DNA of 49,919 nucleotides from the NCBI GenBank assembly GCA_014381745.1, contig JACNLA010000038.1, forward strand, positions 1-49,919. The letters are read 5' to 3'. This DNA is from Actinomycetota bacterium. Its GTDB lineage: Bacteria; Actinomycetota; Acidimicrobiia; Acidimicrobiales; MedAcidi-G1. The stretch's first letter is position 1, and each line of letters opens with the position of its first letter. Positions 38,795 to 46,820 of the stretch are shown piece after piece. A program made the translations under genes and the position numbers. Below the pieces are notes generated by a model. That model was not told where the DNA came from and made no database searches. It worked only from the letters and a program-made list of their open reading frames with translations.

Positions 38795-39595
38795 ATGCCA
38801 AACGTCAAGGGATTCACCTTTCCACGAACCGGAACGGGAAATTCCTCTCTTGTACCCCAACCACCGTGGCACTACTCAGGTGACATGCTCACCATCGAAT
38901 ACCGCACCGACCCGGCCGCAGTAGCCGAACTTCTTCCCGAGCCCCTCAACCCGGCCGAGAATGACCCCGGCGCCGTTGCAGTCATCTGGGCCGACTGGCA
39001 GTCATGCTCAGACACCGGGGGCGAACTACTCGACCCTGTGAGGGCCCAGTACAAGGAGTGCTTCGTTGTGGTCCGGTGCAGCTACGACGGCGACGACTAC
39101 AGCCGCTGTGCCTACATCTGGGTGGACAAGGACTACGCAATGGTCCGCGGTCACATCCAGGGGTACCCGAAAAAGTTGGGCGAGATCTGGGTGACCCGAC
39201 CGGTGACAGTCGGAAGGGCCGGTCCCCGCCTCGAGCCCGGAGGGCGCTTTGGTGCCACCTGCTCGGCGAACGGACGACGTCTGATCGAGGCCGAGTTCAC
39301 CATCACCGGACCGAGCGACAACACCGGCTTCGTAAATGCCCTACCCATGCTCCACAACCGGATTGTTCCGGCAATCGAGGCCGACGGAACCGATTCGCTG
39401 AATGAACTGGTCACCATGCGTGGCTACGACGCCGACGTGGGCCCCGCCTTCACAGGCGACGTCGAGCTGCGAGTGTTCGACTCACCGGTCGAGGAGTTGA
39501 CCCGCCTGGCCCCCACGGAGATGATCGCCGGCTACTGGCGAAGCGTCGGCGTCTCATGGAATGGCGGAACCACCCTTGTCGAGGAGGCGCAATGA
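38795..39595 (+). CDS. Acetoacetate decarboxylase-family protein
   Basis: 266-aa protein of the acetoacetate decarboxylase fold. The Schiff-base lysine region is IQGYPKKLGEIW (two adjacent Lys, as in the classical enzyme), preceded by RCAYIWVDKDYAMVRG. Family members also catalyse aldol, dehydration or lactone reactions on keto acids, so decarboxylation of acetoacetate is not assured. I use the ATG at 38795, since the frame upstream runs through the operator and the FAH gene. It overlaps the P450 start by 4 bp, so the two are translated together under operator site 3. Confidence 0.82.
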   Translation: MPNVKGFTFPRTGTGNSSLVPQPPWHYSGDMLTIEYRTDPAAVAELLPEPLNPAENDPGAVAVIWADWQSCSDTGGELLDPVRAQYKECFVVVRCSYDGDDYSRCAYIWVDKDYAMVRGHIQGYPKKLGEIWVTRPVTVGRAGPRLEPGGRFGATCSANGRRLIEAEFTITGPSDNTGFVNALPMLHNRIVPAIEADGTDSLNELVTMRGYDADVGPAFTGDVELRVFDSPVEELTRLAPTEMIAGYWRSVGVSWNGGTTLVEEAQ

Positions 39596-40860
39596 TCGAG
39601 AACCACCCCTGGATGCCCGACAGCGATGACGGCTTCGTTGACCTGACCAGCCACGACGCATGGGTGCCCGGCGCCCCGTACGCCACATTCCAGCGGCTCC
39701 GCGACGAGGATCCGGTCTCGTGGTGGGACGAGGAGGACGGCTCAGGGTTCTGGTCCCTGACCCGCTACGCGGACGTCATCTGGGCGAACCACGAGTGGGA
39801 GACCTTCACCTCAAGCCTCGGAATCCGCCTCGAGGAGATGGACGCCGAGGAGACCGAGGCACGCCGCACCCTCATGGAAAACGATCCGCCACACCACACA
39901 AGGCTCCGCAGGCTCCTGAGCCGTGGCTTCACCCGCAGGTCCGTCGAGGCCTACGAGGACCCGATCCGCGAGCTCACCGTCGGCATCATCGACGATGCCC
40001 TGCAGTTGGGCGAGTTCGACTACGTCGAGGAGGTCTCTCGGGTACTCCCGATGCGGATGCTCGGCCGCCTCCTGGGCGTTTCCGACGAAGACGCCGCACA
40101 GTTCGTGGTATGGGGTGACCAACTGCTCTCAAACACCGACCCCGAGTACACCGACCACGTCGTGGACCAGGTTGACACAGACGAATGGCGGCTCATACCG
40201 TTCCGCAGCCCCACCGGCCTCGAGGTGTTCAAGTATGCCGAAGAGGTGGCGGCCAAACGACGTGCCTGCCCGGGTGAGGATGTCATCTCTCAACTGCTCG
40301 CCCCTACGACGAGCGGCGAGCCGGCCACAGACCTGGAGTTCAAGAACTTCTTCACCCTCCTGGTGGCAGCCGGAAACGACACGACCCGCTACACGCTCAC
40401 CGGCGGCCTCAAGGCAATGCTGGACCACCCCGACCAGATGGCACTCCTGCGTGCCGATCCCACCCTTATGGACAGCGCCGTTGAGGAGATCCTGCGGTGG
40501 ACCACGGTTACCACCCACTTCCGACGCACCGCCACCTGCGACCTGGAGCTGGGCGGAAGGCAGATCAGCAAGGGCGACAAGGTGGTCCTCTGGTGGATCT
40601 CCGCCGACTACGACAACCGCAACTTCGACGACCCCTACCGGTTCGACATCACGAGGGACCCCAACGACCACGTCGCCTTCGGCCGCAACGGGCCGCACCT
40701 GTGCCTCGGCTCCTGGCTGGCACGCATGGAGATCCGTATCACCATGCAGGAACTCCTGGACCGCACGTCAGACATCGAGATTGCTGGGCCGGCCGAACGT
40801 CTGCGCTCCAACTTCATCAGCGGCTTCAAGCACCTGCCCGTCAGGTGCACGCCAGCCTGA
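39592..40860 (+). CDS. Cytochrome P450
   Basis: 422-aa soluble P450. The I-helix is VAAGNDTTRYT (normal acid-threonine), ExxR is in EEILRW, and the haem-Cys loop is VAFGRNGPHLCLGSWLARME. The ATG at 39592 overlaps the preceding stop codon. It shares the actinobacterial layout of the P450s at 10115 and 25428 but is more distant from them. Coupling to an acetoacetate-decarboxylase-like protein is unusual. It converges with the NicX-like gene; a hairpin sits across the short gap. Confidence 0.9.
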   Translation: MIENHPWMPDSDDGFVDLTSHDAWVPGAPYATFQRLRDEDPVSWWDEEDGSGFWSLTRYADVIWANHEWETFTSSLGIRLEEMDAEETEARRTLMENDPPHHTRLRRLLSRGFTRRSVEAYEDPIRELTVGIIDDALQLGEFDYVEEVSRVLPMRMLGRLLGVSDEDAAQFVVWGDQLLSNTDPEYTDHVVDQVDTDEWRLIPFRSPTGLEVFKYAEEVAAKRRACPGEDVISQLLAPTTSGEPATDLEFKNFFTLLVAAGNDTTRYTLTGGLKAMLDHPDQMALLRADPTLMDSAVEEILRWTTVTTHFRRTATCDLELGGRQISKGDKVVLWWISADYDNRNFDDPYRFDITRDPNDHVAFGRNGPHLCLGSWLARMEIRITMQELLDRTSDIEIAGPAERLRSNFISGFKHLPVRCTPA

Positions 40861-40881
40861 CGGTGACGTAGCAGGTCAGGC
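40855..40881. terminator. Possible bidirectional terminator
   Basis: GCCTGAC at 40855-40861 pairs with GTCAGGC at 40875-40881 (7-bp stem, 13-nt loop) between the convergent P450 and NicX-like genes. It has no T tract and overlaps both gene ends. Confidence 0.4.
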
Positions 40882-41913
40882 CAGGACGTCGATCAGGCGA
40901 CCCTCGACAACCACGGGCTCACCGTCCAAGGCGACGGTGCAGTTCCGCATGGGAAGGTCGAAGTGACCTCTACAGAACCTGCCGGCCGTTTCGTTGGCAC
41001 CGGTCGACCAGAGGAAGTTCCCGGCAAAGGCCCGTAGTTCGGTTCCGTTGATGTCGGCCTTGTCGTAGAGGGGAAGGACATCCCACCTACACGCTCGGTT
41101 CATTCCCCAACCGACGTGGCTGATGGCATAGGCCTCGGGTTCCTGCCATGCGGCCAGATATGAGGCGAAGAGCTCCGCATCCAAGCCGTCACCGGCGACA
41201 TCGGTGACGTGATCTGCCTCGAGGGTGACCGTGATCGACGACCGCATGTACTCCTTGAATGTCAAGTTCACGTCACCGGGTGCCATCACCACGGTTCCCG
41301 AGACGGTATTGGCAGCCGGAAATGCCAGGACGAGGCCCCCGGGCCAGTGGGCTATACCTCCGGGCTCGGTCACCACGCCGTCAGAACCGGCGACCACGGC
41401 GCCTTCGAGGTCAACGACAAGGTCGGTGCCGGCAGCAGAGGTGACGGTCATCTGAGATGCCGCAACCATCAGGTCGTGACCGCGAGCGACCCGGTCGCAG
41501 AGGGTTGAATCGTGGCCCAGCCTGTCGAAGACCTCCGGGTGTTCGTTGGAGATCATGAGGACCCTGGCGCCCTGGGCGAGGATGTCGGACCGTTCAGGTG
41601 CATGGAGGAGCCCCTCTACCGTGCAGTCCACAACGAAGTCGGCAGCGGCAAGGTCATCGATTACCGACCTATCGCCGGCCACGGCGGTCGATGCCCCCGT
41701 GGACCGGATTGGCACCGGTCCGGGATTAGGCGGCGTGGGAACCACCACGGTCGACACCGGCGCTCCCAGACGTTCGAGTGCGGCAATCGACGTTGCCACA
41801 AGCTCGGCGCGGCTCTCGTCTTCGGAAAAGACCACGGCCGTCGTGGCTGAATCCACCGCACAGCGGTCGAACTGGTCGGCGAAGGCCTTCACCCGGTGCG
41901 CCGAGACCGTCAT
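40876..41913 (-). CDS. NicX-like (2,5-dihydroxypyridine 5,6-dioxygenase family) protein
   Basis: 345-aa member of the NicX / M29-aminopeptidase-like family. Regions shared with NicX as I recall it are IAHWPGGLVLAFPAANTVSG (NicX has HWPSGFLFTWP), YAISHVGWGMN (iron-binding His), FAGNFLWSTGAN and GHFDLPMRNC (His and Asp ligands). NicX cleaves 2,5-dihydroxypyridine with Fe(II) and O2 to N-formylmaleamate without needing a catecholic arrangement. Whether this protein acts on a pyridine, another ring or a peptide is open. The ATG at 41913 overlaps the flavoprotein stop by 4 bp; the frame extends upstream to 42126 inside that gene, which I reject. It is the last gene of an operon controlled near MarR site 4. 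Confidence 0.78.
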   Translation of the reverse strand: MTVSAHRVKAFADQFDRCAVDSATTAVVFSEDESRAELVATSIAALERLGAPVSTVVVPTPPNPGPVPIRSTGASTAVAGDRSVIDDLAAADFVVDCTVEGLLHAPERSDILAQGARVLMISNEHPEVFDRLGHDSTLCDRVARGHDLMVAASQMTVTSAAGTDLVVDLEGAVVAGSDGVVTEPGGIAHWPGGLVLAFPAANTVSGTVVMAPGDVNLTFKEYMRSSITVTLEADHVTDVAGDGLDAELFASYLAAWQEPEAYAISHVGWGMNRACRWDVLPLYDKADINGTELRAFAGNFLWSTGANETAGRFCRGHFDLPMRNCTVALDGEPVVVEGRLIDVLA

Positions 41914-43094
41914 GCGGGCAGGTCCGCGTCGTCGAAGAGGTCGGCCCGACCCAGGCGTTCGAGGCAGACCTCGACGCTCCATGGGAGCATGGTGGCACCA
42001 CAGCGTGCATCCCTGTAGAGGCGCTCCAGTACCTGCGGGCGTAGCAGCGAGCGGCCACCACAGATACGCACAGCCGTCGAGGCCATGTCCGGCGCCGCCT
42101 CCATCGCGGTAACGACCGCAGCCCATGCCCGCTGAACCTGCTCGGGGGCCGGGTCCACGCCGGCTTCGGCCAGCACCCGGTAGGTGAGCGCCTGGGAGCG
42201 CTCATGGGTAAGCCTCATCTCGCCCCAGCCGTGCTGCTTCTGGTGATTGTCCCGACGCTCGGAAGGCCCGTTGTCGCCACGCAGGTAGGTGCTGGTGAAG
42301 TCCAGAACCGCACGTTGGATACCGAGGAAGGAAAACGAGAGCGTCATGAAGAAGTAGGGCCAACGCTCTGCTGCCTGATCGAAGCAACCGGGTGGCAGGT
42401 ACTCATGTTCGGCCGGTACGAACACGTCGTCGAACAGCAGGTTCCGCGAAACCGTGCCGCGCATCCCGACCGGATCCCAGTCGCCCTCGATCGTTATGCC
42501 ATCTGCGTCGGCGGGAACTCCCAGGAAGCGGATCTGGTCCTCGCCCTCGACCATGCAGGTGACGTTGTGGCGGTCGGCAGCCCCGGCCAGCGAGGCGAAG
42601 ATCTTGCGGCCTGTGACGCGAAATCCTCCATCCACCTGGACAGCCCGGGTGCTGACACCTGCAGTCGCTCCGGGAAGGTGCCCCTCACTGAAAGGTTGGG
42701 CGTGGATGTGGCCATCTTCGACAACCCCGCGGTACATCTCGGCCCGCCTGGTGGCGTGGACGGCCCTGTCGTGATCCGACATTTCCAGATCGTCGGCGAT
42801 CTGACTCGTGAGGAGCATGGTCGCCGTGTGCATGTTGAAGGTGAGAGCGGTGGAACCGCAGTGCCTACCCAGTTCCTCAGACACCAGCGCGTATGTGGCG
42901 AAGTCGGCACCGAGGCCACCATGCTCCTCTGGGATACACAGGCCGAGGAAGCCAGCATCACGGAAGTCGTCGAAGTTCTCGAAGGGGAACGTCGCCTCCC
43001 GGTCGTAGCGGTGTGACCGCTCAGCGATCGCAGGCCCGAGGGCCGCCATCCTCTCAACCAGTTCCCGGCCACGCTCGGTGAACAACTCGGTCAT
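41910..43094 (-). CDS. Acyl-CoA dehydrogenase-fold flavoprotein, possibly a monooxygenase
   Basis: 394-aa protein with the acyl-CoA dehydrogenase fold: CIPEEHGGLGADFATYALVS, GFRVTGRKIFASLAGAAD, GMRGTVSRNLLFDDVFVP. The C-terminal region, where dehydrogenases have EGT or GGGT, reads YRDARCGATMLPWSVEVCLE, and the mid-region TEPxAGS motif is replaced by SEGHLPGATAG. These changes resemble the class D flavin monooxygenases (DszC/HpaA-HpaB-like relatives) that share this fold, so hydroxylation of an aromatic ring is as likely as acyl-CoA dehydrogenation. It sits between an HpaE-like dehydrogenase and a NicX-like dioxygenase with 4-bp overlaps on both sides, which favours hydroxylation before ring cleavage. 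Confidence 0.75.
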   Translation of the reverse strand: MTELFTERGRELVERMAALGPAIAERSHRYDREATFPFENFDDFRDAGFLGLCIPEEHGGLGADFATYALVSEELGRHCGSTALTFNMHTATMLLTSQIADDLEMSDHDRAVHATRRAEMYRGVVEDGHIHAQPFSEGHLPGATAGVSTRAVQVDGGFRVTGRKIFASLAGAADRHNVTCMVEGEDQIRFLGVPADADGITIEGDWDPVGMRGTVSRNLLFDDVFVPAEHEYLPPGCFDQAAERWPYFFMTLSFSFLGIQRAVLDFTSTYLRGDNGPSERRDNHQKQHGWGEMRLTHERSQALTYRVLAEAGVDPAPEQVQRAWAAVVTAMEAAPDMASTAVRICGGRSLLRPQVLERLYRDARCGATMLPWSVEVCLERLGRADLFDDADLPA

Positions 43095-44560
43095 GAGGTA
43101 CTTCCCTCCCTTATCTGCACTGTTGTCAGATCACTCTGGAAGTCGAGGGCGTAGTCGCCACCCTCACGCCCCAGTCCACTGATGCCACAGCCACCGAACG
43201 GTGCAGTCAGGTCGCGCACAAGGAAGCAGTTGACCCAGACCGTCCCAGCCCTCAACGCCCTGCCCAAGCGCTCGGCCTTTTGTTCGGAGCCGGTAAACAG
43301 CGTTGCAGAGAGGCCGTACTCGGTGCTGTTGGCGAGGGCCAGCGCCTCTTCCTCATCTGAGAAGGTCTGAAATGTAAGGACCGGTCCGAAAACCTCGCGC
43401 TGGACGATCTCGCTGTCATTGGAAAACGGCGATACGAGCGTCGGTTCATACCAGAGGCCGTCTTCGGTAAGTCGCTCCCCGCCACGTAGGACTGTGTCAC
43501 CGGCCTCCCTGGCCCGATCCACGAATGCCTTGACCCCGGCGAGGTGGTCGGGGTGGATCATCGGGGTGATGTCTGTGACGTCGTCCCGGCTGTCGCCCAG
43601 GACGAGTGCATCGGTAAGTGCGTGAAACCGCTCCAGGAATCCATCTGCCACCTCTTCGGCTACAAGCAGTCGGGTACCTGCGAGGCAGACCTGGCCCGAG
43701 TCGCCGTACTGATCAGCGGCAACAGCGGCAGCCGCATCCAGGTCGGCGTCGGCCAAAACAACGAGCGGCCCCTTGCCGCCCAGTTCAGCCGTAAAGGGCA
43801 CGATGTTGGCCGCTGCCGCTGCGCCGATGATCCGAGCCGTCTCAGGGGACCCCGTGAAGGAGATCCGGCGTACCCGCCTGTCAGACACCAACGGCGGTCC
43901 CACCTCCTCGCCGATTCCCTGGACCATGTTGAACACACCGGGTGGCATCCCGGCCTCGACGGTCAAGTCGGCGAGCAGGCTCGCCGACAGCGGGGACCAC
44001 TCGGCTGGCTTTAGCACCACGGTGTTGCCGGCAGCCAGGGCAGGTGCCACCTTCCAGGTGGCGAGCATGAACGGTGCGTTCCACGGCGTGATCACAACAG
44101 AAGGCCCGGCGGGCATGCGCTGGACCAGGTTGGCTGTTCCGTTGGACGACCACCTCCGCTCCTCGTAGGCCTCGGCCAGGTCGGCGTAGGCGCGGAAATT
44201 CCGGGCTCCCCTGGCGATGACCCGCTCCCTGAGGCTCTCGTGGCGCATTGCCATGTCCATGCACTCGACGGTGGCGATGTCGGGGACGTTCTCGTCGACC
44301 AGGTCGGCCAGCCTGCGCAGGATCACCGCCCTGCCCGAAGCGCCCAGACCAGCCCACTCCGGAAAGGCCGCCGCTGCAGCGGCCACCGCTGCTTGGGCCG
44401 TCTCGGCATCGCCCGCCGACACGTCCGCCAGCAGGAGCGACCAGTCCAGCGGGGATCGGTCCTCGAAGGTTCTCGCGGATGGGACCCTTGCACCGTTGAT
44501 GAGGTGGTCCACCGACACCTCGACGCCAGCCACATCGGACCGTTGGTGCTCTGTTGACAC
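43091..44560 (-). CDS. Aldehyde dehydrogenase (HpaE-like)
   Basis: 489-aa NAD(P)-dependent aldehyde dehydrogenase. Motifs are ITPWNAPFMLATWKVAPALA, FTGSPETARII, the general base in AELGGKGPLVV, the catalytic Cys in SGQVCLAG, and REVFGPVLTFQTF. The C-terminal VNCFLVRDLTAPFGG and GREGGDYALDF resemble 5-carboxymethyl-2-hydroxymuconate semialdehyde dehydrogenase (HpaE) and 2-hydroxymuconic semialdehyde dehydrogenases, which take up the ring-cleavage aldehyde. It is first in the operon with the flavoprotein and NicX-like genes and lies 24 bp from MarR site 4. Confidence 0.88.
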   Translation of the reverse strand: MSTEHQRSDVAGVEVSVDHLINGARVPSARTFEDRSPLDWSLLLADVSAGDAETAQAAVAAAAAAFPEWAGLGASGRAVILRRLADLVDENVPDIATVECMDMAMRHESLRERVIARGARNFRAYADLAEAYEERRWSSNGTANLVQRMPAGPSVVITPWNAPFMLATWKVAPALAAGNTVVLKPAEWSPLSASLLADLTVEAGMPPGVFNMVQGIGEEVGPPLVSDRRVRRISFTGSPETARIIGAAAAANIVPFTAELGGKGPLVVLADADLDAAAAVAADQYGDSGQVCLAGTRLLVAEEVADGFLERFHALTDALVLGDSRDDVTDITPMIHPDHLAGVKAFVDRAREAGDTVLRGGERLTEDGLWYEPTLVSPFSNDSEIVQREVFGPVLTFQTFSDEEEALALANSTEYGLSATLFTGSEQKAERLGRALRAGTVWVNCFLVRDLTAPFGGCGISGLGREGGDYALDFQSDLTTVQIREGSTS

Positions 44561-44583
44561 TGCTCATCCTCCCGAGACCGGTC

Positions 44584-44597
44584 GTTAGGGACCAAAG
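44584..44597. promoter_or_regulatory. MarR-type operator, site 4 (divergent aldehyde dehydrogenases)
   Basis: GTTAGGGACCAAAG; the reverse strand reads CTTTGGTCCCTAAC, close to sites 1-3. It lies 24-37 bp upstream of the minus-strand aldehyde dehydrogenase and 69-82 bp upstream of the plus-strand one. It is the least symmetrical of the four. Confidence 0.55.
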
Positions 44598-44665
44598 AAT
44601 CTGCCGCAGTGTAGATTGCCGCTCACCATCCTGCGATCCAGAGCCAGACACGACGAGGTGCCTCC

Positions 44666-46090
44666 ATGTCTTCCCACCACCTGATGATCATCGGTGACGA
44701 ACGCGTGGACGCCGACACCCGGATCGAGGTCAGGTCGCCCTACGACGACCGTCTCCTCGGCACGGTCGCCGAGGCCACGACCGCCAACCTTGATGCAGCC
44801 GTGGCAACTGCCGGGGAGACCCTGGCTGCCGGCGTGATTCCCACGCACGAGAGGGCCGCGATCCTGGACCGCCTCGCAGCGAGCCTCACTGACCACCATG
44901 AGGAACTGGCCCAGACCATCTCGGCCGAGGCCGCCAAGCCCATCACGATCGCCAGGGGCGAGGCTGCCAGGGCAGCCGACACCGTCCGGTTCGCCGCCGC
45001 CGTGGCCCGCACCATGACCGGTGAGCTGCTCACGATGGACGCGAGTTCTGCCGGCGTCGGCAAGACGGGTTGGGTCAAGCGGGTCCCGATCGGCGTGGTG
45101 GGTGCCATTACACCGTTCAACTTTCCGCTGAACCTGGTCTGCCACAAGGTCGCCCCGGCCATAGCCGCCGGATGCCCGGTGGTCCTCAAGCCTGCCGACA
45201 AGACGCCGCTCAGCGCGATCCGCCTCGGCGAGCTGCTGTTGGACGAGTGCGGCCTGCCGCCGGGTTGGCTGAACGTCGTCCCCTGCTACGGGCCGACCGC
45301 AGCCCACCTGGCCGAACACCCCGACGTTGCCATGATCACCTTCACCGGTTCGGCCACGGTGGGCTGGCAGATCCGGGCCAACGCCCCCCGCAAGCGGGTC
45401 TCCCTGGAGCTGGGCAACAACTCTCCTGTGATCATCGAGCCGGACACCGATGTGGCCTCCACGGCCGCCAGGATCAAGAATGCAGCATTCGGCTTCACTG
45501 GCCAGGTGTGCATCTCCACGCAGCGGATCTACGTGCATGAAGACATAGCGACCGAGTTCACCGAGGCGCTGGTAGCCGAGACCGGGTCGCTCGTCGTGGG
45601 GGATCCGGCAGATCCGTCCACCGAGGTTTCCGCCCTCATCAACGGTGAGTCCACGGAACGGGTGGCTGCCTGGGTCAACGAGGCGGTCGCCTCAGGTGCC
45701 GTGGTCGAATGCGGCGGAGAGGTCGGTGACAACGGAGTCCTCTCACCAACCGTGCTGTCCGGCGTGACCCCGGACATGAAGGTGAGCTGCGCCGAGGTGT
45801 TTGGACCCGTCGTGGGCATCGCCACCTACACCGACTTTGAGGACGCCCTGAAGAGGGCCAACGACACCATCTACGGGCTGCACGCAGCAGTGTTCACGAA
45901 CGACATCGCCAAGGCCCTCCGGGCGGCCGAGGTGCTCGACTTCGCCGGCGTGCTCGTCAACGAGGTGCCTACCTGGAGGGCCGACCAGATGCCCTACGGG
46001 GGAATCCACGAGTCGGGTAACACCCGTGAGGGACCCGCCTACGCGGTACAGGAAATGACCGAGGAACGCCTCATAGTCATCCAGGCCTGA
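44666..46090 (+). CDS. Aldehyde dehydrogenase
   Basis: 474-aa aldehyde dehydrogenase, distinct from the divergent neighbour. Motifs are ITPFNFPLNLVCHKVAPAIA, FTGSATVGWQI, the general base in LELGNNSPVI, the catalytic Cys in GQVCISTQR, and AEVFGPVVGIATY. The C-terminus has MPYGGIHESGNTREGP. The LVCHKVAPAIAAGCPVVLKP stretch is typical of the lactaldehyde/succinate-semialdehyde-like branch. Shared control with the divergent operon through site 4 suggests it removes another aldehyde of the same pathway, for example an arylacetaldehyde from amine oxidation; that is inference. Confidence 0.88.
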   Translation: MSSHHLMIIGDERVDADTRIEVRSPYDDRLLGTVAEATTANLDAAVATAGETLAAGVIPTHERAAILDRLAASLTDHHEELAQTISAEAAKPITIARGEAARAADTVRFAAAVARTMTGELLTMDASSAGVGKTGWVKRVPIGVVGAITPFNFPLNLVCHKVAPAIAAGCPVVLKPADKTPLSAIRLGELLLDECGLPPGWLNVVPCYGPTAAHLAEHPDVAMITFTGSATVGWQIRANAPRKRVSLELGNNSPVIIEPDTDVASTAARIKNAAFGFTGQVCISTQRIYVHEDIATEFTEALVAETGSLVVGDPADPSTEVSALINGESTERVAAWVNEAVASGAVVECGGEVGDNGVLSPTVLSGVTPDMKVSCAEVFGPVVGIATYTDFEDALKRANDTIYGLHAAVFTNDIAKALRAAEVLDFAGVLVNEVPTWRADQMPYGGIHESGNTREGPAYAVQEMTEERLIVIQA

Positions 46091-46129
46091 ACAGAGCCTC
46101 CGTGGTCCCCAGTCCCGGGAATGCCGCTT

Positions 46130-46145
46130 ATGACATTGGACCCTG
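46130..46145. promoter_or_regulatory. Weak DevR-box-like site before the first response regulator
   Basis: ATGACATTGGACCCTG fits GTGAC-N6-CCCTA at all but the two terminal positions. It lies 110 bp upstream of the receiver-only gene. A possible autoregulatory site. Confidence 0.35.
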
Positions 46146-46254
46146 AATGCCGTCAACCTTTGCCTCTGGCAGGCATCTCACCCCTTCATGAGGCTTGGAG
46201 AAACCCGGGGCACACAGACCCCCGGCACAGGAAGAGAGAAAGGATGGGCCAACC

Positions 46255-46719
46255 GTGGAAACAACCACAGATGCCAGGACCATTCGGGTCTTCCTCCTTG
46301 ACGACCACGAGGCCTTCCTTCGGGGAATCTCGGCTGTAATTGGAGCTCAGGCCGACATCGAGGTCGTCGGTAATGCACACACGGCCCAGGAGGCACTTGG
46401 TGCACTCGCTGCCTGTAATCCCGACATTGCCGTGCTGGACATCCGTCTTGATGGCCCGGACATGCACGACGGGCGGCGGTCCGGAATCGACGTCTGCCGC
46501 GATATCCGCTCCACCCACCCCGAGGTCGCCTGCCTGATGCTCACGGCATTCGCTGACGACAGCGCCCTCGTAGAATCAGCCATCGCCGGGGCCGCCGCCT
46601 ACGTCCTCAAACAGATCAACGGAACCGACCTCCTGGAGTCGATCCGTTTGGTCGCTGACGGTGAGCAGTTGTTGGACCCGGACACCGTTCAGGAAGCCCT
46701 TCACCGTCTCGCCAGCTGA
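46255..46719 (+). CDS. Receiver-only response regulator (DevR/NarL-type without DNA-binding domain)
   Basis: 154-aa protein consisting of one receiver domain. The acidic pocket is in FLLDDHEAF, the phosphoacceptor Asp in IAVLDIRLDG, the switch Thr in LMLTAFAD and the Lys in YVLKQING. It is parallel to the receiver of the next gene through LLDPDTV, but ends at HRLAS exactly where the other continues into a LuxR helix-turn-helix. I found no lost helix-turn-helix in the next 100 bases, so this is a true end rather than a simple frameshift. There is an insertion (GPDMHDGRR) after the phosphoacceptor. The GTG start is chosen because the homologous N-terminus begins just after it. It may compete for phosphate or dimerise with the next protein. 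Confidence 0.82.
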   Translation: METTTDARTIRVFLLDDHEAFLRGISAVIGAQADIEVVGNAHTAQEALGALAACNPDIAVLDIRLDGPDMHDGRRSGIDVCRDIRSTHPEVACLMLTAFADDSALVESAIAGAAAYVLKQINGTDLLESIRLVADGEQLLDPDTVQEALHRLAS

Positions 46720-46820
46720 CACTGGGCCAGCGAGACTCCTGGACCGCTGCACCCACACCCCCCGATCCGCTACCGTCATCAACAACCCGCAACCACGGGC
46801 CCTGAACTCGACTACGAACG

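Noticed and set aside
41914-42126. N-terminal extension of the NicX-like frame
   Set aside because: It lies inside the flavoprotein gene in another frame; the ATG at 41913 overlaps the upstream stop in the usual ATGA manner.
46134-46149. Possible fifth MarR-type site (CATTGGACCCTGAATG)
   Set aside because: It lacks the TTTGG and CCAAA arms; the overlapping ATGAC-N6-CCCTG reading fits the DevR-box-like motif better.
46720-46820. Remnant of a lost DNA-binding domain after the receiver-only gene
   Set aside because: I read all three forward frames for a LuxR helix-turn-helix pattern and found none, so a recent frameshift is not supported.
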